Below are positions 8,183 through 15,893 of a stretch of 18,018 nucleotides of DNA, one piece after another. Where the stretch lies: positions 1-18,018 of the forward strand of contig JBIKVK010000044.1 of NCBI GenBank assembly GCA_044356835.1, read 5' to 3'. The notes under the pieces are model-generated. The model was not told the origin of the DNA. It made no database searches and saw nothing but the letters and a program-made list of their open reading frames with translations. Positions within the stretch are counted from its first letter, which is position 1. The number at the start of each line of letters is the position of its first letter. The translations under genes were made by a program, and so were the position numbers. This DNA comes from SYIM01 sp044356835 (GTDB lineage Bacteria; Pseudomonadota; Gammaproteobacteria; Burkholderiales; Burkholderiaceae_E).

Positions 8183-8671
8183 TCAAGCCTCGCTGGCCGC
8201 TGCGCGCTTGCGCGCGGCGGAAGGGCGACGGGTGGGCGCGGCTGCGGGCTCTTTCGAGACCGGTGCCCGGGGCTTGCGGGCTGCCACCTTGGGTTTCGAC
8301 GGTCCCGTAGTGGCTTTGGCCCGAGCCGGCGCCACCTTCAGACGAACTGGCTTCTGACCCCAGAGCTCTTCCAGGCGGTAGTAGCTGCGAATGGCCGGTT
8401 GCATGATGTGGATCACGATATCGCCCAGATCCACCAGCACCCACTCTCCCCCTTCTTCGCCTTCCACCGCCAGGACGCTTCCGCCAGCCGCCTTGACCTT
8501 CTCGCGCAGATGCGAGGCGAGCGCGCGGGTTTGCCGGTTCGAGCTGGCGCTCGCGATGACCACCCGGTCGAAAAGCTCGGTCTGCTCTGTTGTGTTGAAG
8601 ACCTGAATATCCTGAGCCTTGATGTCGTCCAGAGCATCGACGACGATGCGTTGCAGCTTTCGCAGATCCAT
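8183..8671 (-). CDS. rsfS: Ribosomal silencing factor RsfS with extended Lys/Ala/Pro-rich tail
   Basis: RsfS binds uL14 (L14) on the 50S subunit and blocks joining with 30S, lowering translation in poor nutrients. Residues 1 to about 110 form the conserved DUF143 domain: LQRIVVDALDDIKAQDI, the SASSNRQTRAL segment, and GEWVLVDLGDIVIHIM followed by YYRLEELWG. The family normally ends near this point (about 105-120 residues). Here a roughly 50-residue tail follows (112-162), made almost only of Lys, Arg, Ala and Pro. The ATG at 8671 starts at the conserved MDLRKLQ, 7 bases after the nadD stop, with AAGGA 11 bases upstream. An ATG further upstream, inside nadD, would add 17 unconserved residues. 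Confidence 0.95.
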   Translation of the reverse strand: MDLRKLQRIVVDALDDIKAQDIQVFNTTEQTELFDRVVIASASSNRQTRALASHLREKVKAAGGSVLAVEGEEGGEWVLVDLGDIVIHIMQPAIRSYYRLEELWGQKPVRLKVAPARAKATTGPSKPKVAARKPRAPVSKEPAAAPTRRPSAARKRAAASEA

Positions 8672-8678
8672 GGGCCGG

Positions 8679-9347
8679 TCAGTCCTTGTTGTTGGATTTG
8701 TCATCCGGCCGGTAAAGGCCATGCTCGTGAATATAGTTCAGAACGACTGGGGGCAGCAGTTCCGCCGGTCGGTCGCCGGCCAGCAGCTGCTCACGCAGCC
8801 GGGTCGCCGAAACAGGTACGAAGGGCATCCCGAAAAAAACGATCGAACCTGATGCGCAGTCGGGCAAAGCGTCGCAGCCGCGCCCTTCGACCAGTGCCTC
8901 CACTGCAGCTGGAAGACGCGCCAGGCTGACGCGCTCCCGTCGGGTCACAGCGATATGCGCATAATCCAGAAGTTCACGATAGCGATGCCAGGTGGCGAGA
9001 TTGCGCAATTGATCGCTGCCAAGCAGCAGCACCAGCATCGTTTCTTCACCGAGTTCGCTGCGCAGTTCCCGGAGGGTGTCGACGGTGTAGCTGTTGCCAC
9101 CCCGCTTGACTTCGCGATCGTCCGTGACGAATCCTGCTTGCCCTTCAATGGCTATTCGAACCATTTCCAGACGGTCGCGCGCGGACGTGGCCGTCTCGCT
9201 CTTCTGCCATGAAATTCCGGTGGGCAAAAATCGTATCTCGTCGAAGCCCAGGGCCACGCGGGCGGAGCGGGCGAGGGCGAGATGGCCCACATGGATCGGA
9301 TCGAATGTGCCGCCGAGCACTCCGATGCGACGGCGCCGTGCCATCAT
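8679..9347 (-). CDS. nadD: Nicotinate-nucleotide adenylyltransferase
   Basis: Joins nicotinate mononucleotide and ATP to give deamido-NAD, a required step of NAD synthesis. The 222-residue protein has the nucleotidyltransferase GGTFDP.HVGH motif (residues 12-22, with the two HxGH-type histidines H19 and H22) and the C-terminal SATRLR (180-185), the family's equivalent of the ISSTxxR phosphate-binding motif. Other typical segments are RLEMVRIA and GSDQLRNLATW. It starts at an ATG forming an ATGA overlap with the hemF stop; a second ATG directly follows. Neither has a strong Shine-Dalgarno, so coupling to hemF translation is likely. A 7-base gap separates it from rsfS, its usual partner. Confidence 0.96.
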   Translation of the reverse strand: MMARRRRIGVLGGTFDPIHVGHLALARSARVALGFDEIRFLPTGISWQKSETATSARDRLEMVRIAIEGQAGFVTDDREVKRGGNSYTVDTLRELRSELGEETMLVLLLGSDQLRNLATWHRYRELLDYAHIAVTRRERVSLARLPAAVEALVEGRGCDALPDCASGSIVFFGMPFVPVSATRLREQLLAGDRPAELLPPVVLNYIHEHGLYRPDDKSNNKD

Positions 9348-10273
9348 GCCCAGTCGCGCGGCTTAAGGAATTCGTACAGCTTCGCCTCGGCGGTACCCGG
9401 CTCGGGGTGCCAGTCGTAGCGCCATTGGGCGAGGGGCGGCATCGAGCACAGGATCGACTCGGTGCGCCCGCCCGACTGCAGGCCGAACAATGTGCCCCGG
9501 TCGAACACGAGATTGAACTCGACGTAGCGACCCCTGCGGTAGAGCTGAAAATCGCGCTCGCGCTCGCCCCAGGCGGTCGACTTGCGGCGCTCGACGATGG
9601 GGACATAAGCGCGATTGAAAGCGTCGCCGATGCTTCGCATCATCGCAAATGACTCATCGAAACCCGGGTCGCTGAGGTCGTCGAAGAAGACGCCACCAAT
9701 GCCGCGTGCCTCACCCCGGTGCTTGAGAAAGAAATATTCGTCGCACCATTTCTTGAACCGAGGATGCCAGTGTTCTCCGAACGGATCGAGGCTTGACTTG
9801 CAGGTCCGATGGAAGTGCCGGACGTCTTCCTCGAAGGGGTAGTACGGCGTCAGGTCCATACCGCCGCCAAACCACCACACCGGCGTGGTGTCCGTCTCGG
9901 TCGGTAGGGCGATGAAGAAGCGCACGTTCAGGTGAACCGTGGGCACGTAAGGATTGAGCGGATGAATGACCAGCGACACGCCCATCGCCTCGAAGGGGCG
10001 CCCGGCGATGTTGCCGCGATGAGCGCTCGCGGAGGCTGGGAGCCGATCGCCGCGCACGTGTGAGAACAGCACGCCGCCGCGTTCGAGTACCTGACCTTTC
10101 TCGATGACTCTGGACACCCCGCCGCCGCCTTCGGGGCGATCCCAGGCGTCACGGATGAAGCGACCGCCGTCTGCAGCCTCCAGAGCCGACACGATGGATT
10201 CCTGCAAACCCGTCAGATAGTTGCGCACGGAGTCGAGCATCACTGCAGTGTCCTGACCGACGTGCTGATTCAT
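9344..10273 (-). CDS. hemF: Oxygen-dependent coproporphyrinogen III oxidase
   Basis: Cytoplasmic enzyme that uses O2 to decarboxylate two propionates of coproporphyrinogen III to vinyl groups in heme synthesis. The 309-residue product carries the family signature: KWCDEYFFLKHRGEARG (175-191) followed by IGGVFFDD, with the substrate-contacting histidine and arginine present. WWFGGGMDLTPYYPF (133-147) is another hallmark. I start at the ATG at 10273, because GGAGG at 10281-10285 lies 7 bases upstream. An earlier in-frame ATG abutting purD would add 11 residues and has no such site. The oxygen requirement implies an organism living at least partly aerobically. Confidence 0.97.
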   Translation of the reverse strand: MNQHVGQDTAVMLDSVRNYLTGLQESIVSALEAADGGRFIRDAWDRPEGGGGVSRVIEKGQVLERGGVLFSHVRGDRLPASASAHRGNIAGRPFEAMGVSLVIHPLNPYVPTVHLNVRFFIALPTETDTTPVWWFGGGMDLTPYYPFEEDVRHFHRTCKSSLDPFGEHWHPRFKKWCDEYFFLKHRGEARGIGGVFFDDLSDPGFDESFAMMRSIGDAFNRAYVPIVERRKSTAWGERERDFQLYRRGRYVEFNLVFDRGTLFGLQSGGRTESILCSMPPLAQWRYDWHPEPGTAEAKLYEFLKPRDWA

Positions 10274-10306
10274 GATCCGACCTCCGTAGCTGAAACCGTG
10301 GGGCAC

Positions 10307-11599
10307 TCAGGTTCGCGGGGGCCGGTGAAGTGCCCGAAAACCGATGTCACGCCTGAACTGCATGCCGTCAAATGCAATCGATTCGATGGTGCGATAGGCA
10401 CTGGCCTGCGCGGCGCGAACCGAGTCGCCCAGACCGGTCACGCACAGGACCCGCCCGCCCGAGGTCACGGTCTCACCATCGCGTTGCGCTGTTCCAGCGT
10501 GGAACACCAGAGCTCCAGTATCGGGGCAGCTCGCCTGCTCGGGGAGTCCCTTGATGGCCTCACCGGTACGAGGAGCTTCTGGATAGCCAGAGGCGGCGAG
10601 CACGACGCCGAGCGCAAAACGCCGATCCCAGTCGATTTCGGCCTGATCAAGGTGCCCGGCAATCGCCTGTTCGACCGTTCGGGCAAAGTCGCTGCGGATA
10701 CGGGCCATCAGGGGCTGGGTCTCGGGGTCGCCAAGCCGGCAGTTGAATTCGAGTGTACGGGGCTGACCCGAAGCGTCGATCATCAGCCCTGCGTAAAGGA
10801 AACCGGTGTAGGGCGTTCCCTCTGCGGCCATGCCCTCAACGGTCGGTCGGATGATTTCCCGCATCACCTTGGCGTGAAGGGCCGGTGTGACCACGGGTGC
10901 CGGAGAGTAGGCGCCCATGCCACCCGTGTTGGGCCCACGGTCGCCGTCAGCGAGCCGTTTGTGGTCCTGGCTGCTGGCAAGCGGCAGGATGTTGCGGCCG
11001 TCCACCATCACGATGAAGCTGGCCTCTTCACCGCTCAGGAATTCCTCGATGACCACCCGGGCACCCGCATCGCCCATGCGATTGTCGACGAGCATCAGGT
11101 CGATGGCCTGATGGGCATCGTTCAGGGTCATGGCCACGACCACGCCCTTGCCCGCAGCGAGTCCGTCGGCCTTGACCACGATGGGCGCGCCTTGAGCATC
11201 CACATAGGCGTGGGCGGCGGCGGCGTCCGAGAAGCTCTGGTATCGGGCCGTCGGGATGCCGTGACGAACCATGAACGCCTTGGCGAACTCCTTGGACGAT
11301 TCGAGCCGTGCTGCGGCCCGAGTGGGTCCAAACACCCTGAGCTTGCGCGCACGGAACTCGTCCACCAGCCCAGCCGCCAGTGGAGCCTCGGGACCGACCA
11401 CGGTGAATGCGATTTTCTCTCGTGTCGCAAAGTCGGCCAGCGCGTCGATCGAAGTCAGCGCCAGATTCTCGAGCCCGGGCTCGCGGGCGGTACCGGCGTT
11501 ACCTGGCGCCACGTAGACACATTGAACATTGGGCGATTGCGCAAGCCTCCAAGCCAGCGCGTGTTCGCGCCCGCCCGAGCCCACGACGAGAAGTTTCAT
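10307..11599 (-). CDS. purD: Phosphoribosylamine-glycine ligase (GAR synthetase)
   Basis: Second step of de novo purine synthesis, joining glycine to phosphoribosylamine with ATP. The 430-residue length is standard. The N-terminus has the dinucleotide-like GSGGREHALAW (8-18). The ATP-grasp core shows VVKADGLAAGKGVVV (141-155) with K143 and K151, the DHKR block (212-215), and the signature FNCRLGDPETQPL (285-297) with metal ligands E284 and N286. The start ATG has no strong Shine-Dalgarno. A 45-base gap separates it from yebC, and 33 bases separate its stop from the hemF start. Nothing unusual was seen. Confidence 0.98.
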   Translation of the reverse strand: MKLLVVGSGGREHALAWRLAQSPNVQCVYVAPGNAGTAREPGLENLALTSIDALADFATREKIAFTVVGPEAPLAAGLVDEFRARKLRVFGPTRAAARLESSKEFAKAFMVRHGIPTARYQSFSDAAAAHAYVDAQGAPIVVKADGLAAGKGVVVAMTLNDAHQAIDLMLVDNRMGDAGARVVIEEFLSGEEASFIVMVDGRNILPLASSQDHKRLADGDRGPNTGGMGAYSPAPVVTPALHAKVMREIIRPTVEGMAAEGTPYTGFLYAGLMIDASGQPRTLEFNCRLGDPETQPLMARIRSDFARTVEQAIAGHLDQAEIDWDRRFALGVVLAASGYPEAPRTGEAIKGLPEQASCPDTGALVFHAGTAQRDGETVTSGGRVLCVTGLGDSVRAAQASAYRTIESIAFDGMQFRRDIGFRALHRPPRT

Positions 11600-11644
11600 G
11601 ATGGCTGCCGATCTCGAGGATGAGGAATTCGAATGGGTTCGCGC

Positions 11645-12376
11645 TCAGAGCGTTTCGTCAAACTCGGCGTTGGTGTAGACCTGCTGGACATCGTCGAGGT
11701 TTTCAAGAGCGTCGATCAATTTCTGCATTGCAAGCGCATCGTCACCGGCGAGGGCCGTCGTGTTCTGAGGGCGCATCGTCACCTCGGCGACGGCCGATTT
11801 GAGTCCGGCCTGTTCGAGCCTGGCGCGGACCGAGGCAAAGTCGCCGGGGGCGCAGATCACCTCAAGGCCGCCTTCTTCGTCCGTCATGACATCTTCCGCT
11901 CCAGCCTCGAGCGCGGCTTCCATGACCCGATCTTCGGATGTGCCGGGAGCAAACAGAAACTGCCCGCAGTGCTTGAACATGAAGGCGACCGATCCGTCGG
12001 TACCGAGGTTGCCGCCGTTCTTTGAGAAGGCATGCCGGACCTCGGCGACGGTACGCACTCGATTGTCGGTCAGGCAATCAACGATCACGGCCGCGCCGCC
12101 TACGCCATAGCCTTCGTACCGGACCTCGTCATAATGGGCGCCATCGAGTCCCCCGGCGCCCCGCTGGATCGCCCGCTGGACCGTGTCCTTGGAGATATTC
12201 GCCTCGGAGGCCTTGTCCATCGCGAGACGCAATCGGGGATTGGCATCCGGATCACCCCCGGCAAGACGCGCCGCCACGGTGATCTCCTTGATCAGACGCG
12301 TGAAGAGTTTGCCCCGCTTGGCATCCTGCCGATTCTTGCGGTGCTGGATATTGGCCCACTTGGAATGGCCGGCCAT
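11645..12376 (-). CDS. yebC: YebC/PmpR family (TACO1-like) regulatory or translation factor
   Basis: A 243-residue member of the YebC family, long annotated as a DNA-binding regulator; its mitochondrial relative TACO1 acts in translation, and bacterial members have been linked to relief of ribosome stalling on difficult peptides. The start at 12376 gives the invariant MAGHSKWANIQHRKNRQDAKRGK beginning, with AGGGA 9 bases upstream. The usual internal segments are present (GKLFTRLIKEI, NPRLRLAMDKA, VQRAIQRGAGG, EGYGVGGAAVIVDCLTDNR). A longer in-frame ORF to 12433 would add 19 residues not found in the family, so I reject it. It leads the minus-strand cluster and is divergent from the YjgR-type gene. 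Confidence 0.96.
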   Translation of the reverse strand: MAGHSKWANIQHRKNRQDAKRGKLFTRLIKEITVAARLAGGDPDANPRLRLAMDKASEANISKDTVQRAIQRGAGGLDGAHYDEVRYEGYGVGGAAVIVDCLTDNRVRTVAEVRHAFSKNGGNLGTDGSVAFMFKHCGQFLFAPGTSEDRVMEAALEAGAEDVMTDEEGGLEVICAPGDFASVRARLEQAGLKSAVAEVTMRPQNTTALAGDDALAMQKLIDALENLDDVQQVYTNAEFDETL

Positions 12377-12421
12377 GGTCTTCAGTCCCTGAGGTGTTCG
12401 TTCGAAATTTGGGGCACCGAG

Positions 12422-12465
12422 GTTCGGGCGCATCAGTTCGGGCGCATATCAGTCCGGCCGCATCG
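12422..12465. repeat. Three imperfect tandem direct repeats in the divergent promoter region
   Basis: Three adjacent copies of a 14-16-base unit: GTTCGGGCGCATCA (12422-12435), GTTCGGGCGCATATCA (12436-12451) and GTCCGGCCGCATCG (12452-12465). The first two are identical apart from an inserted AT; the third differs at a few bases. They lie 46-89 bases upstream of the yebC start and about 95 bases upstream of the divergent ATPase gene. They could be binding sites for a regulator or a simple tandem duplication. No known operator was recognised. Confidence 0.6.
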
Positions 12466-12502
12466 GTCCTTTAACCCTGCGCTTGCCGAGCGAAACCGCG
12501 CC

Positions 12503-12541
12503 ATGATCGAATCTGGCTTGCCAAATTCAACCCTCGATCAT
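12503..12541. repeat. 8-bp inverted repeat in the divergent promoter region
   Basis: ATGATCGA at 12503-12510 and its exact reverse complement TCGATCAT at 12534-12541, separated by 23 bases. The right arm touches the candidate -10 element of the plus-strand gene. The spacing is long for a hairpin, and would fit two half-sites about three helical turns apart. Chance occurrence is possible. Confidence 0.35.
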
Positions 12542-12546
12542 ACCAT
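12518..12546 (+). promoter_or_regulatory. Candidate sigma-70 promoter for the YjgR-type ATPase gene
   Basis: TTGCCA (12518-12523, five of six matches to the -35 consensus), a 17-base spacer, and TACCAT (12541-12546, four of six matches to the -10 consensus). Initiation would fall near 12553, leaving an untranslated leader of under ten bases before the ATG at 12561. That agrees with the lack of a Shine-Dalgarno there. Based on consensus matching alone. Confidence 0.3.
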
Positions 12547-12560
12547 CCGACCCCCCGGAC

Positions 12561-14021
12561 ATGGCTCTTCCAATCTCCCACGGCGCAGGCGCCCCGATCG
12601 CCCTTCAGCCGGCCCTTGCCAATCGTCACGGCCTCATTACCGGGGCGACCGGAACGGGAAAAACAGTCACTCTCCAGTTGCTTGCCGAGCGTCTGTCGAT
12701 GGCGGGCGTCCCTGTGTTCATGGCCGACGTCAAGGGCGACTTGACCGGTATTGCTCAGCCGGGCGTCCTTTCTCAGCGCCTCCTCGATCGGGTTGCGCGG
12801 ATCGGTTGCCCGGCGCCCACACTGGCGGGCATGCCGGTCACGCTTTGGGATGTCATGGGCGAGCAGGGGCATCGTCTCAGGGCAACCGTGTCCGATCTCG
12901 GGCCGCTGCTGCTCGGTCGCATGCTGGGACTCAACGAAGTACAACAGGGCGTCCTGCAGCTGGTCTTCAAGGTCGCTGACGATCGCGGCCTGCTGCTCCT
13001 GGATTTGAAAGACCTTCGGGCGATGCTGCAGTTTGCCGCCGACAACGCGCGCGAATTGTCGGGTCAGTGGGGGCAGGTATCCCGTCCTTCGATCGGTGCG
13101 ATCCAGCGGGCGCTGCTCGAACTTGAGGCCCAGGGTGCCGAACACTTTTTCGGCGAACCGATGCTCGACATTGCAGACCTGATGCGCACCGATGCGGCGG
13201 GGCGCGGCATGGTGAATATCCTCGCCGCGGATCGTTTGCTGGGGGCTCCCAAGCTGTATGCCACTACCCTGCTGTGGCTGCTGTCCGAGCTGTTCGAGAC
13301 GCTTCCGGAGGCTGGCGATCTCGATCGACCCAAACTGGTGTTCTTTTTTGATGAGGCGCATCTGCTCTTCTCTGATGCGCCGAAGGTCCTTTTGGAGCGG
13401 GTCGAGCAGGTGGTGAGACTGATTCGCTCCAAGGGCGTCGGCGTCTATTTCGTATCGCAGAGTCCGCAGGACATTCCCGATGCGGTCCTCGGTCAGCTCG
13501 GCAACCGGGTCCAGCACGCGCTCAGGGCGTTTACTCCCGCCGACCAGAAGGCGGTGCGAGCCGCCGCCGAGAGCTTGCGGCCCAATCCCAGGATCGATGC
13601 GGTCCGGGCGATCGGCGAGCTGGCCGTGGGGGAGGCCCTGATTTCTTTACTCGACCCGCAGGGCCGGCCCTCCATGGTCGAGCGCGGGTTCATCCTCCCG
13701 CCCGGTTCGCGCATCGGGCCTGTCACTCCCGACGAGCGAGCCGCCCTGCTGCGATCTTCCGGGATGGCGGACCGTTATGATCGGAGCATCGATCGTGAAT
13801 CGGCCTATGAGATGTTGAAAGCAGGCCTCACGCTCTCTCACGGTCAGGACGGTCAGTCGCAATCCGAGGGTCGCAACGTGCCCCGCGGAGGCGGGCGCAG
13901 CGAGGCGGCCTCGGTGATCTCGGCGTTGTTTGTTGGAGCTGCGCGCTCGATCGGGTCCACGATCGGGCGGGAACTGGTGCGGGGTTTACTCGGTACCATG
14001 ACGGGTCGTCGGCGTCGCTAG
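12561..14021 (+). CDS. yjgR: HerA/FtsK-superfamily ATPase, YjgR type (DUF853)
   Basis: A 486-residue P-loop ATPase matching the DUF853/YjgR family, close in length to E. coli YjgR (about 500). Walker A is GATGTGKT (28-35). Walker B is KLVFFFDEAHLLF, with D264 and E265. A sensor-like segment VYFVSQSPQDIPDAVLGQLG follows. Other family blocks are FMADVKGDLTGIAQPG near the start and a basic C-terminal tail ending GTMTGRRRR, after a small-residue helix that might contact membrane. HerA relatives are DNA translocases; the biochemical role of YjgR itself is not established. There is no clear Shine-Dalgarno before the ATG. It is the first plus-strand gene after a 184-base divergent region, and qor follows 37 bases after its stop. 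Confidence 0.92.
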   Translation: MALPISHGAGAPIALQPALANRHGLITGATGTGKTVTLQLLAERLSMAGVPVFMADVKGDLTGIAQPGVLSQRLLDRVARIGCPAPTLAGMPVTLWDVMGEQGHRLRATVSDLGPLLLGRMLGLNEVQQGVLQLVFKVADDRGLLLLDLKDLRAMLQFAADNARELSGQWGQVSRPSIGAIQRALLELEAQGAEHFFGEPMLDIADLMRTDAAGRGMVNILAADRLLGAPKLYATTLLWLLSELFETLPEAGDLDRPKLVFFFDEAHLLFSDAPKVLLERVEQVVRLIRSKGVGVYFVSQSPQDIPDAVLGQLGNRVQHALRAFTPADQKAVRAAAESLRPNPRIDAVRAIGELAVGEALISLLDPQGRPSMVERGFILPPGSRIGPVTPDERAALLRSSGMADRYDRSIDRESAYEMLKAGLTLSHGQDGQSQSEGRNVPRGGGRSEAASVISALFVGAARSIGSTIGRELVRGLLGTMTGRRRR

Positions 14022-14058
14022 TCGATCTACAGTCGTTTCTTTTTTTCAAGGAGTCATC

Positions 14059-15027
14059 ATGGTCAAGGTCGTGCGGGTCGAGGCACCGGGCGGGGCGGAA
14101 GTGATGAAGCTGGTCGATATCGACCTGCCCCCTCCAGGCAAGGGAGAGGTCACCGTCGAGCACCGCGCGATCGGCGTCAATTTCATCGATGTCTACTTTC
14201 GAAGTGGGCTCTATCCCCAGCCCTTGCCCGGCGGTCTGGGCAAGGAAGGTGCGGGGGTGGTCACCGCCGTGGGCGAGGGGGTCACCCAGTTCAAGCCCGG
14301 TGATCGTGTGGCCTACTGCGATGGCGCGCCAGGTTCGTACTCTCAGGCCCGCAACATTGCCGCGTCGGTGCTCGTCAAGCTGCCTGATGGCATTGACTTC
14401 GAGACTGCTGCTGCGATGATGCTCAAGGGTCTCACGGTGCAGTACCTGTTCCGCAGTACGTATCCCCTGAAGGCCGGTCAGACCATCCTCTTTCATGCGG
14501 CTGCGGGGGGCGTCGGACTGATTGCGATGCAGTGGGCGAAGGCCTTGGGCGTGACCGTGATCGGAACGGCAGGTTCGAAGGAAAAGGCCGACCTCGCCCG
14601 TGCCCATGGGTGTGATCATGTGATCCTTTATCGTGAGGAGAATGTTCCCGAGCGGGTCAAGGAAATCACTGGTGGAGCGATGGTGCCGGTGGTCTATGAC
14701 TCTGTGGGCAAGGACACCTTCCAGATGTCCCTCGACAGCCTGCAGACTTTTGGCATGATGGTGAGCTTCGGCAACGCTTCGGGGCCGGTTCCCCCGGTGC
14801 CCCTGACCGCACTCAAGGGTTCTCTTTACATTACCCGACCGTCTCTGATGCCACACATTGCCCAGCGCGAGCGGCTCGACGCCATGGCCGCAGAGTTGTT
14901 CCAGATGGTGCTGTCCGGCAAGGTTCGTATCAAGATCGACCAGCGCTACCCGCTTGCCGAGGTGGCCCGAGTGCATCGGGAACTTGAGGGCCGTCAAACC
15001 ACCGGTTCGACGGTGATGCTGCCCTGA
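14059..15027 (+). CDS. qor: NADPH:quinone oxidoreductase, zinc-independent MDR family
   Basis: A 322-residue member of the medium-chain dehydrogenase/reductase superfamily, quinone-oxidoreductase branch. The N-terminal GroES-like part has NFIDVYFRSGLYPQPLPGGLG (41-61) and GKEGAGVVTAVGEGV. The Rossmann part has the NADPH-binding HAAAGGVGLIAMQWAKALG (146-164), in which the AxxGGVG pattern marks quinone reductases rather than alcohol dehydrogenases. The usual catalytic-zinc ligands are absent, as expected for this branch. The ATG has AAGGAG at 14048-14053, 5 bases upstream. The gene abuts tcdA: its TGA overlaps tcdA's apparent CTG start. The natural substrate is not certain; one-electron quinone reduction is inferred from the family. 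Confidence 0.93.
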   Translation: MVKVVRVEAPGGAEVMKLVDIDLPPPGKGEVTVEHRAIGVNFIDVYFRSGLYPQPLPGGLGKEGAGVVTAVGEGVTQFKPGDRVAYCDGAPGSYSQARNIAASVLVKLPDGIDFETAAAMMLKGLTVQYLFRSTYPLKAGQTILFHAAAGGVGLIAMQWAKALGVTVIGTAGSKEKADLARAHGCDHVILYREENVPERVKEITGGAMVPVVYDSVGKDTFQMSLDSLQTFGMMVSFGNASGPVPPVPLTALKGSLYITRPSLMPHIAQRERLDAMAAELFQMVLSGKVRIKIDQRYPLAEVARVHRELEGRQTTGSTVMLP

Positions 15028-15884
15028 GCGGCTCGCAGGCGCAGTCATCGCGCGAACGTCGCTTTGGCGGCGTCGCGCGACTTTACGGATCGGCCGGGCT
15101 TGATCGGCTTGGCGAGGCCCATGTCTGTGTCGTGGGTATCGGGGGCGTCGGTTCGTGGTGTGCCGAAGCCCTGGCTCGAAGCGGCCTGGGCCGTCTGACC
15201 TTGGTCGATCTGGACCATGTCGCCGAATCGAATATCAATCGACAGTTGCCCGCGTTGGGGTCGACCCTCGGCGCGGCCAAGGTCGAGGTCATGCAGCATC
15301 GCCTGCTGGATATTTCCCCCGGCCTGGAGGTTCGCGTGGTCGATGACTTCGTGACGGTCGACAACGCGCAGGACCTCCTTCCTCCCGATGCTTTGATCGT
15401 GGATGCGATCGATCAGCCCCGCGTCAAGGCGGCCATGATCGCCCTGGCTCGAAAGCGGGCGCAGGCGATCATCGTCTGTGGTGCGGCAGGGGCTCGGACC
15501 GATCCCTTGATGCTGCGCCGCTCCGACCTTGCACTCGTCCGAGGAGATGCGCTCTTGTCCTCGGTGCGTTCTAGGCTGCGCAGAGACTTCGGATTTAGCC
15601 GCAGCGCGGGCGAAGCCTTCGGTGTGCCGGCCGTTCACTCGATCGAGACGCCTCGACCTGGCGAACCCGGCTGCGTGATTGACGCCTCTTCTGGGATTGA
15701 GGCGGGTGGCGGCCATATTGTTGATGCGGATGTCTTGGGGGCGCCCGGAGCACCGTTGGCCTGCGGAGGATACGGTTCGCTCGTGACCGTGACCGCGCCC
15801 ATGGGTTTCGCCGCTGCGGCGGCGGCCCTGTCTTTCCTGACTGCTCCGGCCCGCTCGTCCGGCGCCCGGGTGCGCCGAGGCTGA
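15024..15884 (+). CDS. tcdA: tRNA threonylcarbamoyladenosine dehydratase TcdA/CsdL, apparent CTG start
   Basis: E1-like (ThiF/MoeB superfamily) enzyme that uses ATP to cyclise t6A37 of tRNAs to ct6A. The nucleotide-binding GIGGVGSW starts at residue 38, followed by VDLDHVAESNINRQLPAL, DAIDQPRVKAAMI and LACGGYGSLVTVTAPMGF with a conserved-position Cys (C247). The conserved N-terminal block RERRFGGVARLYG, part of every homologue I know, lies upstream of the first GTG (15132), so that GTG cannot be the true start. The frame is open back to 14988 with no ATG, GTG or TTG. The only near-start codon is CTG at 15024, overlapping the qor stop as CTGA, with a weak GGTG upstream; it gives 286 residues (E. 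coli 268). Function is secure; the start is inferred. Confidence 0.88.
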   Translation: MSGSQAQSSRERRFGGVARLYGSAGLDRLGEAHVCVVGIGGVGSWCAEALARSGLGRLTLVDLDHVAESNINRQLPALGSTLGAAKVEVMQHRLLDISPGLEVRVVDDFVTVDNAQDLLPPDALIVDAIDQPRVKAAMIALARKRAQAIIVCGAAGARTDPLMLRRSDLALVRGDALLSSVRSRLRRDFGFSRSAGEAFGVPAVHSIETPRPGEPGCVIDASSGIEAGGGHIVDADVLGAPGAPLACGGYGSLVTVTAPMGFAAAAAALSFLTAPARSSGARVRRG

Positions 15885-15893
15885 ATCTGGTGC

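Noticed and set aside
10262..11623. A 453-codon plus-strand open frame opposite purD and the start of hemF
   Set aside because: It mirrors a clearly real purD. The product has no recognisable domain and its long openness is a normal effect of GC-rich codon bias on the complementary strand.
14022..14058. A run of T (14036-14046) after the YjgR-type gene, considered as an intrinsic terminator
   Set aside because: No stable GC-rich hairpin immediately precedes the T-run; only a short direct repeat of AGTCG is present.
15885..15893. The convergent tcdA/TetR junction, checked for a terminator
   Set aside because: Only a 4-bp complementary pair (CTGA/TCAG) without a T-tract; not supportable as a terminator.
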